A DNA stretch of 28,500 bases from Neocallimastix lanati (nom. inval.) (GCA_016946835.1 JACVTC010000006.1:822501-851000); one strand, 5' to 3'. Shown: positions 10,128 to 22,300, counted from the stretch's first letter. Numbers and translations: made by a program. Notes: a model not told the origin generated them from the sequence alone.

Positions 10128-10676
10128 TTTATTATATATTATTATTTATTATTTATTATTTATTATTTATTATTTATTATTTATTATTTATTATTTATTA
10201 TTTATTATTTATTATTTATTATTTATTAATAAATACTCTTTTTATTATTTATTATTTATTATTTATTATTTATTAATAAATACTCTTTTTATTATTTATT
10301 ATTTATTATTTATTATTTATTAATAAATACTCTTTTTATCTTTTTATTATTTATTATTTATATTATTATTTACTATTATTTATTATTTATTTATTTATTA
10401 TTTAATTATTTAATTATTTATTATTTATTATTTATAATTTATTATTTATTATTTATTATTTATTATTTATTATTTATTAATAAATACTCTTTTTATTATT
10501 TATTATTATTTATTATTTAATTATTTATTATTTATTATTTAATATTCAATTATTTATTATTTATTATTTATTATTTATTATTTATTAATAAATACTCTTT
10601 TTTATTATTTATTATTTATTAATAAATACTCTTTTTTATTATTTATTATTTATTATTTATTATATATTATTTTCTA
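10128..10676. repeat. Left minisatellite array (ATTT-rich with AATAAATACTCTTTTT marker)
   Basis: A TTATTTATTATTTA low-complexity array is punctuated by the marker AATAAATACTCTTTTT, seen near 10229, 10276, 10323, 10480, 10589 and 10621, with irregular spacing. It is the inverted counterpart of the array at 11518-12390. Bases 10324-10422 are identical to the reverse complement of 11542-11640 (99 bases). Poly-Y/L-I readings here are not proteins. Confidence 0.9.
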
Positions 10677-11084
10677 TATATTATTAATTGAATAATGATT
10701 CAACTGTAATGTATTAATAATATATTAACTTTTTTACCTTTTCTTAGCCTTTTTTTTTTTTTTTTATTTTTTTAGCCTTTTTTTTATTTAATTTAAAATA
10801 CTTTATATATTCATTTATATTTATTTACATTGACCTCTTAATTTATTTATTTATATATTAATTTATATTAATTTATTTATATTAATAATTTCATATTTAT
10901 TTATATTTATATATTAGTTTATTTATATTTATTTTTATATATTCATTCATTTAATAAGAAATAAATTAATAAAAAAAAAAGGAAATATAAAAAAATAAAA
11001 AAAAAATACATTTTTCCTTTTTTTATTATTTTTAAAGTGAATTTTTAAATAATGAAATATAAAAATAATTATTGTTAATTATTA

Positions 11085-11125
11085 TTTATTATTATTTATT
11101 ATTATTATTATTGTTATTATTATCA

Positions 11126-11209
<84 letters not shown>

Positions 11210-11245
11210 TATTATAATTATTATTATTATTAATATTATCAAAAA
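11085..11245. repeat. (ATT)n microsatellite between the two inverted arrays
   Basis: A long run of ATT triplets with a few interruptions (TTGTTATTATTATCAATT near 11110-11130). The rest of the spacer between the arrays (10680-11510) is A/T-rich with T runs and no recognisable gene. Confidence 0.9.
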
Positions 11246-11517
11246 ACCACAAAAAATTTTTTATTATTTAAAAATTATTAGACTACCTTTTCCTTTCCTT
11301 TCTTTTCTTTTCATTTTTTTTTTTTACATTTAATTGCTTTTCTTTTACTTTGTATTATTTTATTTTTTTCTTTTTATATATATTTTTTGTTGTATTAATA
11401 ATTAGTTATTTTTATACTAAATTTTATATATCAAAAGATTGTTTTTATATTTACTTTAATTAACTTATTTATATGTATTACTTTTAAAACAAACAAAAAA
11501 AAAAAAAGTAATAATAA

Positions 11518-12390
11518 TAATAATAATACAAAGAATAAATAAATAAATAATTAAATAATTAAATAATAAATAAATAAATAATAAATAATAGTAAATAATA
11601 ATATAAATAATAAATAATAAAAAGATAAAAAGAGTATTTATTAATAAATAATAAATAATAAATAATAAAAAGAGTATTTATTAATAAATAATAAATAATA
11701 AATAATAAAAAGAGTATTTATTAATAAATAATAAATAATAAATAATAAAAAGAGTATTTATTAATAAATAATAAATAATAAATAATAAAAAGAGTATTTA
11801 TTAATAAATAATAAATAATAAATAATAAAAAGAGTATTTATTAATAAATAATAAATAATAAATAATAAAAAGAGTATTTATTAATAAATAATAAATAATA
11901 AATAATAAAAAGAGTATTTATTAATAAATAATAAATAATAAATAATAAAAAGAGTATTTATTAATAAATAATAAATAATAAATAATAAATAATAAATAAT
12001 AAATAATAAATAATAAATAGAAATTGAAAGAGTATTTATTAATAAATAATAAATAATAAATAATGGAATAATAAATAATAATAATAAAAAATAAATAATA
12101 AATAATAAATAATAAATAATAGTAAATAATAATATAAATAATAAATAATAAATAATAAATAGAAATTGAAAGAGTATTTATTAATAAATAATAAATAATA
12201 AATAGAAATTGAAAGAGTATTTATTAATAAATAATAAATAATAAATAGAAATTGAAAGAGTATTTATTAATAAATAATAAATAATAAATAATAAATAATA
12301 AATAATAAATAATAAAAAGAGTATTTATTAATAAATAATAAATAATAAATAATGGAATAATAAATAATAATAATAAAAAATAAAAAAAAA
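11518..12390. repeat. Right minisatellite array with eight identical 40-bp units
   Basis: From 11641 to 11960 there are eight exact tandem copies of a 40-base unit, starting TTAATAAATAATAAATAATA and ending AAAAAGAGTATTTA. A more diverged continuation to about 12360 has a variant marker, GAAATTGAAAGAGTATTTA (near 12018, 12163, 12204 and 12247). A duplicated TGGAATAATAAATAATAATA segment lies near 12063 and 12353. In inverted orientation the array matches the left array at 10128-10676. Confidence 0.93.
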
Positions 12391-12618
12391 AAAAAAAGTT
12401 GGTTCATTCTTCTTTTCTCTCTCTTTTTTTTTTCCCTGATAAAAAATAAATTTCCAAAAAAACTTTAAAAACCTTAAATACTTAATTCATAATTTAACCT
12501 TTTATGGAAATGAAAAACATTTTTTTTAAATTTTTTTTTTTTTTTTAATTTAATTTATTTTTTAAATTAAATAATAAGAAATAGTTGAAATATTGAATAT
12601 ATAAGAAAAGCACAGATA

Positions 12619-13030
12619 GAATAAAATAAAATAAAACAAAATAAAATAAAATAAAATAAATAGTAGAAATATGAATATAAAGTACAGATTTAATAAAATA
12701 AAATAAAATAAAATAAAATAAAATAAAATAAAATAAAATAAAATAAAATAAAATAAAATAAAATAAAATAAAATAAAATAAAATAAAATAAAATAAAATA
12801 AAATAAAATAAAATAAAATAAAATAAAATAAAATAAAATAAAATAAAATAAAATAAAATAAAATAAAATAAAATAAAATAAAATAAAATAAAATAAAATA
12901 AAATAAAATAAAATAAAATAAAATAAAATAAAATAAAATAAAATAAATAGTAGAAATATGAATATAAAGTACAGATTTAATAAAATAAAATAAAATAAAA
13001 TAAAATAAAATAAAATAAAATAAAATAAAA
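12619..13030. repeat. (AAAAT)n pentanucleotide blocks with repeated flanking cassette
   Basis: Three AAAAT blocks are present: about 12619-12660, 12693-12948 (about 51 copies) and 12981-13030. A 30-odd-base cassette containing GTAGAAATATGAATATAAAG precedes the second and third blocks (12662 and 12950). A diverged version of it precedes the first (near 12580). The whole is a composite tandem repeat. Confidence 0.93.
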
Positions 13031-13240
13031 ATATGTATAAAATTAAATAAAATTAAATAATAACAAATAGTTTATATAAAATAAATATATAATATTATTA
13101 TTTTTTTTATTTTTCATTTCCTATTCTTCTATTTTATATTATGTTGTGTATATTATTATTATTAATATTATTATTACTATAATGAACCTTTATTATTATT
13201 TATTATTAGTTTTTATTATTGTTATTATTATTATTTTTAG

Positions 13241-13560
13241 ATTGGGATTAATAAGAGGGTGAAAGAACTAATAGGGCCTAGTTTCAGTGATCTTTTAAGC
13301 CATCATCGAAGGAGGAACAACTTTACTAATCCTCTCACAAAACAAGTGCTCTCTGCACTAGCAATAATACTAAAATCTAGCTACAGGAATACTTATCACG
13401 GCAAGCGAACATTCCATTACATTCATAGGTAAAAGTTCTAGGGAAGAAAATGGTCCATTATAAATTCAAGGAGGTCAGTCGTCAGGTTAATCCATAAACT
13501 TTTTGTGTATAAATCGGAAGTACTAACCATCAGTATAAAAACTGGAAAAACTGATTATAT
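13241..13560 (+). other. Unassigned coding-like island (possible exon or element remnant)
   Basis: A higher-GC plus-strand island opens after TTATTTTTAG (13231-13240), which resembles a 3' splice site. It stays open for about 62 codons, beginning IGINKRVKELIGPSFSDLLS, to ATTCATAG|GTAAAA at 13428/13429, which resembles a donor. The bounded stretch is 188 bases, basic and without stops. The same base composition continues beyond the possible donor to about 13560, favouring a decayed mobile element over a real exon. No family recognised. Confidence 0.35.
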
Positions 13561-13985
13561 GGTAAAGACTAAAATTAATAACCTTTTTTCTTTTTTTTTT
13601 TTTATCTCTAAATTTTAATTATTAATTACTTACTATACTACTTACCTATATTATAAATTATTAGATATTGGGAGCAGTCATTAGGAATATTATTGATATT
13701 AATTTTTCCACCTTAATATCATTTATACTTTTAAACAAATGATTTCATTTAACATTTTCTCTAATTAAAATTATAACATAAAACTTTAAAAATAAAAAAA
13801 AAAAAAAAAATTGTTAAAAATTTTATAATTAAGAAGAAAGAATAATTTAAATTTTATAATTAAAGTTAAAAAATTAATTAAATTATTTTTTCTTCTTCAC
13901 TCACTTAAAATTTAATTAAAATTCTTTTTTCATATTATAATTATTAAAAATTATTTAAAAACTTTAAAATTAATTGAATTTGGAT
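13561..13985. other. AT-rich stretch, no recognisable feature
   Basis: Runs of A/T and AATTTTAT-like words only; nothing coding. Confidence 0.5.
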
Positions 13986-13989
13986 TTCA

Positions 13990-14420
13990 TCATATCTTTT
14001 CTTTCTTTTCTTTCTTTTCTTTCTTTTCTTTTTTCTTTCCTTCCTGACATTCATCATCATCCCGCATATCACCTGGGATATCATGAGACCACACGTGATA
14101 TTCATAAGGCTTTCCCTCAAATGATTTTTTCACCCTGTTACTAACGCTTTGAATTGAAGCATAGACCTTGATGATTGTAAAATTTCCAATCGCCAATAAT
14201 TACACCCACTAGGGAGGAGTTAATGATTCCGTTCTGATGCTCGTGGTCAATAGAGATATATGTAAGAACGTTAGGAATGCATCTCCGGGCAGTGTGTAAC
14301 GAGATTGAGAGCGGCGAAGCTGATACAGTATGCCAATAACTCATCACCTTACATTTAATTAATAACTGTATGGCCATATTGGGAGATGGGTACCCAGTAT
14401 GTGCAGTCTATGTTTATGAA
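13990..14420 (-). other. Unassigned higher-GC coding-like remnant
   Basis: Two overlapping minus-strand open frames are present: 14377-14141, containing SYWHTVSASPLSISLHTARR, and 14196-13990, containing FEGKPYEYHVWSHDIPGDMR followed by an acidic-then-Lys/Glu tail. They lie in different frames, and a single frameshift near 14190 would join them into one reading, suggesting one decayed gene. The Lys/Glu tail comes from a TTTCT microsatellite (14000-14035). The family was not recognised; a retroelement is possible. Confidence 0.4.
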
Positions 14421-15299
14421 TTAAATTTTTTTTTTTAAAAAATAAACTTTACATTAATACCAAATCCTTCACATATTAAAATATACAATTTTCTATAAAA
14501 AGTAAAATTAAATCCTATCAAAAAAAAAAAAAAAAATTAATTTATTAATTAATTTAAAATAAATAAATTAATAAATAAATGAATATGAATTTATATAAAT
14601 TTATATATATTTATATATAAATGAATATATTTATATATATAAATATTTTTTTATTAATTTATTCATTTATTAATTTATTCATTTATTTATTTATTAATTC
14701 ATTCATTCATTCATTTATTTATATATGTCTATTAAATAAAAATAAATATATTAAATAATTATTAGATAATTATTATATTAAACAGAATGATTAATCGTAA
14801 GAATTAATTATTTTATATATATATCATAATTATTAATAAATAAAAATTTTTAAATATACTTTAGAAGAAATAAACACTAAATTAAATAACAATTTGTAAT
14901 TGTTAACACTCAATCATATATATAAATACATTTTTTTTTTTTGTATTGTTAATTATAAAAAATATAAAGAATTTTTGAAAAAGAAATAAAAACATATAAA
15001 AATATAAATATACATAATATATATATATTTGTAAAATAATTATGTAATATTTCATTAGGATTAAAATTAAATATAAAATATTTTTAAATAAAACGCCAAT
15101 ATAAATAATTTAAAAAGAAAAATTCTATATACCTACTCACAAATATCTAAAAATGAAATCTATTAAAAAAAAAAAAAAAAAAGAGCATTAAAATAACTCA
15201 AAAAAGAAGAAATAAAAGCAATTATAATAATAATATTATTATTATTATAATTTAAATAAAAAACAATAATAATAAATTAGTTTTTGCTTTTAGATAAAT
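14421..15299. other. AT-rich intergenic stretch
   Basis: Tracts of ATTTATTAATTTATTCATTT (14648-14722), TATATA words and A runs; no coding region recognised. Confidence 0.5.
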
Positions 15300-15625
15300 A
15301 ATAAACGAACCTTTCTATTCTAATACTCCCTAATTCTACTCTCCTTTATCCATAGTTCAGACTTCTTTACTATACACCTTTATACAGATCCAAAAAAAAA
15401 AAAGCATTGAAAAAGCTCAGGCTGCTTTTTTTTTAATCAAGGTTTATTTTAAAGTTTTGGGTTTAAAAATAGAACCTCCAATACTACCATTGATAATATG
15501 TCAAAGGAACTATTTATTCCTCCTAATTTTTTTTTTTATACTAAAGCAATGAATCGAATGCTCTATAAACTTTCTAGAGAAATATAAAAAGTTTTACCAT
15601 GGGAAAATGTTTATCCATTATTATT
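15300..15625 (+). pseudogene. LINE fragment, opposite orientation to the other two
   Basis: The plus-strand frames read, in order, a block near 15306-15345 like N-E-P-F-Y-S-N-T, then KALKKLRLLFF (about 15404-15435), a SFGFKNRTSNTTIDNMSKEL block (about 15455-15512) and FIPPNF (to about 15530). The same order of motifs appears on the minus strand at 4975-4695, where NITKELFIPS is the counterpart of NMSKELFIPP. It is probably the C-terminal part of the same LINE ORF2 and is broken by frameshifts at A/T runs. Confidence 0.55.
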
Positions 15626-15989
15626 ATAAATTTTTGAAAAAAATAAAAAACTATATATATATATTATTTTTATTTCCTTTACAAGACTAATACAAAAAAA
15701 AAATTAAAATTATAATTTTATGTATTAATAATCTAAATAAAATTTTTTTAAAGGTATTAAAAAAAAATAAATTAAAAAAAAAAAAAAAATAAAAAAAGAT
15801 ATTAAATTTAATAATATATTTTTATTTAATAGTATCATGTTGTCTTTGATTATACTGTATAATTTATTATTTATTCATTTGTTCATTTATTATTTATTAT
15901 TTATTGTTAAGGAGTCACACCGAATGTGGTGTACATACAAAATAATAAAAATATATTTTAAAATAGAACATTTATATTAGGAAATGTGA

Positions 15990-16265
15990 TATAATGATTA
16001 AAAGTTATTATAAGAAATTTTCAAGTTTTCCTATCACATTCGAATGAATTAATTCTAATGGCTTAATAGGATTTTTTTTTTTTTTGAATTATAGAAAAAG
16101 GTTTTTTTTTTTTTTTATTTTTCAATTTGCTGATTTTGCATTGATGGCAATCTTTTTGCTATTATGATTTTTTGGTATGTTCTATAATAAAATTTTTGAT
16201 TATCTTTTGTTAACTATAATAACCTAATCGAACATGCCATAATGTTATATTAATATTACAAACGT

Positions 16266-16310
<45 letters not shown>

Positions 16311-17090
16311 AATTGATATGATATATTGGTGTTGGTGTTGTGTCAAAAGAAAATAAAATTTCATCATCTGCATAAATATTTGCTAAAAAAAAAAAAAAAA
16401 AAAAAAAGATTGTTTTCTTTATATATTTATTAAACGATCTTAGATTATTGATATTTTTCCATTATTATAGTGCATCCATTTTTTAATATTGAATGAGTTG
16501 ATAAGTTGATATTTTAAATTATTTTTTTTAATATTTGACACGTAATTCATGTCAGATAATGAGAATTTATTGTTTTTAAATTTTTTCTTCATATTTACCT
16601 AAGTGTTTAATTGTATCTAATTTGCCATTTGGATAAATAATATTTTTTTTTTATTATTATTTATACTTTATCTCTATTCTTTAGATATTTTATATTTATT
16701 AGTTAAATTGATTCCTGTACCACTTATCAATAGTCCAATAGGTAAAAAAAATCATTATTATTATTTACATTGGTATTATTGTAATTTTCAACAATGGAAA
16801 TATTACCAATGAAAATTAATGTAGGATTTTGTCTTCATTTTCATAAGTACTATCTTCATCATTTAAATTTATAGTTTTATGTTCTCAAAATATTTAAAAG
16901 AACTTGACCAGATTGGTAAAGACGACCTTTTTCATCTCTGTATCATTTGGTAGGCAGTTTTTCCATCCAATAAATATTCTTGAGTTGATTCATCAAGACT
17001 ATTTATTATAATGGATTGAACTGTAACTATTATCTGATTTAATCTAATTTCTGTCCATATCTTGCATATTCAATTTTTTTTTTTTTTTGA
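15990..17090 (-). pseudogene. Ty1/copia retrotransposon Gag-Pol remnant (Gag, pre-integrase, integrase start)
   Basis: Minus-strand motifs occur in copia order with stops and frameshifts. A Gag (UBN2-like) part reads IIINSLDESTQEYLLDGKTA (about 17010-16950), followed by INLNDEDSTYENEDKIL (about 16875-16825). The region before the integrase has SGTGINLTNKYKI (about 16735-16690) and FSLSDMNYVSNIKKN (about 16565-16520). The gag-pre-integrase zinc-binding part is LWHVRLGYYS (about 16238-16208) and then CHQCK (about 16150-16135). The integrase start is NPIKPLELIHSNVIGKL (about 16065-16010), where the expected H-S-D is H-S-N, so the first catalytic Asp is lost. Homology stops near 15990, so most of the integrase, the RT and RNase H are missing. 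T43 at 16267-16309 interrupts it. A dead fragment. Confidence 0.75.
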
Positions 17091-17121
17091 AAATAAAAAT
17101 ATCAAAATCAATTGCAATTAA

Positions 17122-17460
17122 ATGTCTTCTAAGTAGGCATGGTCCCCAACAGATTACGAAAATCCGGACTGACCGTCATACCACCCACCCCTCTATCATT
17201 GGGAATAACAGAAATCATAATTAGTTTTGGAGATGGTATAATTAAGGAAATTGACCATATTATTTACAATTTGGATATAACTTAAGTATCTAGACAGGTT
17301 TGTGCTGTTTTTTCCTAATATATGTCCAAAATACCTTAGTTTTGACCAGAGTCCAAGTCACCCACAAATTCATCATACTTAATCCAATATACTTACCTGT
17401 AATTGCTCTATCAACCCATTATCATAAAAACCCGAAGGGAAAACTGATAAGGTCATAGAT
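17122..17460 (-). other. Unassigned higher-GC island upstream of the copia Gag remnant
   Basis: A GC-richer block directly upstream (minus sense) of the copia Gag. On the minus strand one frame is open for about 55 codons, reading LGLWSKLRYFGHILGKNSTN at its start. The domain was not recognised. It may be the 5' leader/LTR of the copia element or a separate element remnant. Confidence 0.35.
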
Positions 17461-18066
17461 ATATTTATAATACTGAAATGTACATTATAAGAAATCTTAA
17501 TATTTTTTAACATTTATTCATCTAATCATTTATTTATTATTTATTCATTTATTTATTATAAATACTTTATATGGGTATATATATTAATTATACATTAGCT
17601 ATTATAAATGATACTTTTTTTTTTTTATTTCTACTATATATTATTATTTAGTTATAACCAAAATAAAACAATGAAAGTAAAAATAATAATAAAAAAAAAT
17701 ACTATTGTCAAATATAAAAAATATATATAAAGTTCAGTTTATATAAAATGTTTAAAATTTATATAAATAGATATAAATAGATATAAATAAATAAATAAAT
17801 AAATAAATAATATTTATAAATAATATTTTATAAATAAATATATAAATAAATTTTTATAATTAAATTTCATTATTAAAAGACTTATAATTTAAGTATAAAA
17901 TAATTAATTGTTATATATAATAATCTATTGATTAATTTATAAAATTAATTTACTTTAAACTAAGGAGGTTGTCTTCTCTTTTATTATATTAATAATTTTA
18001 CAATTTTTATTTACTGTCAGTTTTATGACATCAGAAAAACTTATTCATACTATAGTATATAAATTG

Positions 18067-18106
<40 letters not shown>

Positions 18107-18296
18107 TAATATTAATTTTAAAAATAATAAACGAAAAAAAAAAAAAAAATGATGTTGGGTTGATATATATGCTAATCTTTTTAGAGGTTTTCTGATAAGG
18201 CTCTTCAATATTTAAGTTATTTCTAAGAGAAAGAACAACCGAAAATTGAAAGTTTTCGAATACTGAAATTTCCAAGGTGTTAAAAAATAAAAATAA

Positions 18297-18330
<34 letters not shown>

Positions 18331-18742
18331 TAGTATGATTAGTTGATAATCCAAAGTTAAAAATTTTCAGGTATATATTATTTTTGTTTCATTAATGCCT
18401 GACACTTAACATAAAATAAATATCACTTCAAATAAGTTATCAATTCATTGAAAAGAAAGAATTTAATTAAATTAGTAGTAAATAGTATTAAATATTATGT
18501 ATTTCTTTTTTTTCTTTAAAAAAAAAAAAAAAATAAAAAAAAAAACGATAATAATAAAATAAAATAAAACAAAATAAAAATCAAGAACTTCTTCCATTGA
18601 TCCAATACTTTTATCATAACTTAAGAAAATATTTTTATAATTTTATTAAGTTTTTTTGTTTTGCTTTTGTTTTTGTTTTTTTTGTTTTGTATATTAAATT
18701 TTAATTTAAAACTTTTGCCAATTTATTTTTTAATTATTATAA

Positions 18743-18777
<35 letters not shown>

Positions 18778-19395
18778 AAGATAGATATTCATTATTGAAA
18801 ATATATCATCAACTTTTGTTTTTCTGAATTTTAACAATGAAACCATGATATCAAATATAGAAGAAGAATGGCATGTTTTATTTTAAATAATATTTTTATA
18901 TAGAAATATTTTTTCAATAAACCTATTAACAAAATTGATTATTATATATTTATTTCAATTATTAATTTACTAACAAGAATTCTTTTATTAATAATTATTT
19001 AAATAAATTGAAAGAAAAAATAATTTAATTAAAATGGAAAAATATATATATAATATAAATAAATTATATAAATAAATAATATATAATATTTTAAGTATAT
19101 ATATATTTTTTTTTTCAATATTATATTATTTTGTTTAATATATTATATATAAAATATAATTTATATTTATATTTATATATATAATATTGATTAGTTAATA
19201 TCATATATTAAAAAAATGAAATAGTTATATAGATAAGATTAATTATTATATATATATAGGGAATTTTATTTGAATTTATTAATATATAATAAAAGAAATA
19301 AGAAAAAAAGGAAAAAATTTAAAGGAACGGGAAATAGAATAGGAATTAATTTGAATATTCTATGAATATATTTATATTACTTAAATAAATATTGA
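17461..19395. other. Intergenic stretch 3' of the xylanase gene
   Basis: Very AT-rich with homopolymers: A runs at 18075-18100, 18303-18330 and about 18744-18775, with further A-rich runs near 18520-18545. AAAT/ATAA repeats lie at 17768-17850. A short moderately GC patch at 18165-18275 gives a minus-strand open stretch (SLRNNLNIEEPYQKTSKKIS), which is not recognised. No gene supported. The bases nearest 19395 would hold the xylanase 3' untranslated region. Confidence 0.5.
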
Positions 19396-22300
19396 TTAAT
19401 ATTTAACACCACAAACTTTTCCTTTGACTAATCCCCATTTATTACCATTGTCGGAATGCACTTTAGCTTTTGGACAACAGGTATATCCGATCTTACTGAA
19501 TTCACATTCTTCGACACTGACCATACCACACCAATTAGATTTCTCTATTCCCCAACTTCCATAGGAATTCACTTTATAGATCTTTCCATTCTTTTTCTTA
19601 CAACATGGATAACCAATCTTAGAGGCCCAACAGCCGTCATCCAACTCTTCTATAATACCACACCACCTGCCTTTCTCTTTTCCCCATTTTCCATTAATAT
19701 CTTCTAGTTTGACCTTCGTCTTGCTTTCCTTACAACATGGAAATCCTAATTCTTCTGACCAACATTTATTTACTACTGGAATAGGTTCTGGTTCATCTAC
19801 TGGGATTGGTACCTCGGTAGTTGCTTCTGGTTCATTGTCATCAACAGTGGTAGTGGTAGTGGTAGTGGTAGTGGTAATGGTAGTGGTAGGGGTAGTGGTT
19901 GTGGTTGTGGTGACCTCTGTTTTATCCTTATCCTCCAAAGTAGTAGTAGATTCATCGACTGGGCCTGGTGGTGTGGAGACGGGGGTAGCCGTAGTTTCAC
20001 CAATAATATTAGTTGTTTGTTCAATTGTTGGTGCTGTTGTGGTTGATGCCGTCGTCACTGATTCTTCCTCCTCCTCCACTGGAACATAATAATAGTTATT
20101 GACGTAGATAGTAATATTTTTGGCACTCATATTTTGAATACTGACACGGTTGTAACCGCCTTCAATGAAGGGAACATCAATAGTGTAGGATTTCATTTTT
20201 TCAGTGGAGAGTTTACCAAGATTTTGAATTTCAATAAATTCATCACCAACTTTTGAATGAACCAAAAATTTTAAAGATGCTGATGCTGTATCCGTTTTAA
20301 GATCAAAGTGGAATTGAGCTGCATTAAAAATATCTTGGGAGTGAAGCGAAAACGCGCCGTATTTTCCATCGCTATAGATTACTACAGCATTTCCTTCATC
20401 ATCAAAGTTTAAACTTTCAACATCCCATGACCAATTAGACCAAATTGGATTAATCATATAGTCGTCAGGCTTGACAAGATAGACGGCACTCTCTGAGACA
20501 GAATCATCCTTCTCCTCCTCTTCCTCCACTGGAGCATAATAATAGTTATTGACGTAAATGGTAATATTTTTGGCACTCATATTTTGAATACTGACACGGT
20601 TGTAACCGCCTTCAATGAAGGGAACATCAATAGTGTAGGATTTCATTTTTTCGGTGGAGAGATCACTAAGAGTTTGTATTTCAATAAATTCATCACCAAC
20701 TTTTGAATGAACCAAAAATTTTAAAGATGCTGATGCTGTATCTGTTTTAAGATCAAAGTGGAATTGAGCTGCATTAAAAATATCTTGGGAGTGAAGCGAA
20801 AACGCGCCGTATTTTCCATCGCTATAGATTACTACAGCATTTCCTTCATCATCAAAGTTTAAACTTTCAACATCCCATGACCAATTAGACCAAATTGGAT
20901 TAATCATATAGTCGTCAGGCTTGACAAGATAGACGGCACTCTCTGAGACAGAATTATCCTTCTCTTCCTCCGCTACTTCTGTACTAACAAAGAAAAAGTT
21001 GTTCACCGCAATCGTAACATTTCGAGCTCCATAATTTTGAATACTGACACGGTTGTAACCACCGTCAACCGAAGGAACTTCAATATCAAAGGATTCCATT
21101 TTATTGGAGGAATTAAGATTAAATACTTTAAGGGAAACAAATTCACCTTCATTCACAGTATGAACAATAAAATTGAAAGGTGCATCTTTATCATCGGTCT
21201 TCATTTCAAAATGGAATTTACCTGCATTGAAATTATTCATGGTATGGAGAGAGAAAGCGCCGTATTTACCTTCATTAAATGAAATTACTTCATTTCCCTC
21301 CTCATCAAATTCAATATTTTGATATTCCCAAGACCAGTTACTCCAATTTCCATCAATCATATAGGTTTCCGGTTTAATGATAAAGGATGAAGATGCCTCG
21401 GGCGTTTGGGTGGAGGTTGTTGGTTTTGAAGTAACGGTAGGAGTAGGATAGGTTGCCCCGGAAGGTAATTTACCTAAAACATAATCTAACATTTCAAAAT
21501 AGATATCTTTGGGATACATATCTGAATCAAATATTAATGGAGTATTCTCAGCTCCAATCCATGATTCTGTATCATAGGCTCCCCAGACAGTGAAAACTTT
21601 ACAGTTGTTATGATTAAAACAAGCCTTGAAAATATTCATATAGACATCCTTTTGATCTTTGAGACTGTTACAACGAGCCATGGTTACGTCAATTTCAGTA
21701 ACGTGAACTTCAACTCCAATTTCTTCATATCGTGAAATCAACAGGTAAAGATCATCATATGATGGTGCGTCATTACAAGAAACATGCATTTGAAGACCAA
21801 CACCATCAATAGGAACCTCCTTTTCCTTCATATTTTTAATGTAATTGAAAACTGCACCTGTTTTTCCATCAAAATTACCATTATTGGCTTCACAATAATA
21901 ATCATTGTAAATCAATTTGACATTTTCATTGACATTATCTCTTGCTAATTTAAAGATATCCTCGGTATACGTATCCCATCCCAAAAATTCATCACTAGTT
22001 TTTGAACCTGTACGTAATTGAATATCATTGGAGGTGGATTCATCCATAACTGATTCATTAATAACATCCCAATAGATAATACTATCATCATCACGATAAT
22101 GATTTAAAACACTTTTAATGTAGTCAATAATATAGCTTTTAGTAACTTCAATATCATCACTGTAGGTCTTAAACCAATTCTATTCATTGAATAAATAAAT
22201 AAATAAAAATAAAATAAAATAAAATAAAATAAAATAAAATAAAATAAAATAAAATAAAAATGAAAAAAATATATAATATATATTAATAAAAATAAAAATA

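Noticed and set aside
10094-10323. Short Tyr/Leu/Ile-rich plus-strand proteins
   Set aside because: Translation of the TTATTTATT array in two frames; low complexity only.
11641-11960. Regular 40-bp repeats as a CRISPR array
   Set aside because: Units are directly adjacent with no unique spacers, the sequence is A/T low complexity, and the genome is eukaryotic; it is a minisatellite.
15905-15985. LTR end for the copia fragment (TGTTAAGGAGTCACACC)
   Set aside because: It begins TG and sits beside the element, but no second copy was found at the other side and integrase/RT sequence that should lie between is missing, so it cannot be supported.
16330-17160. Class C G-protein-coupled receptor pseudogene on the minus strand
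   Set aside because: An early impression from CLLRRHLIAIDFD; the ordered Gag, LWHVRLGYYS and integrase motifs fit a copia element much better.
19709-20089. 126-residue plus-strand protein with poly-Val
   Set aside because: Antisense shadow of the Thr-rich linker and dockerin-proximal coding sequence of the xylanase.
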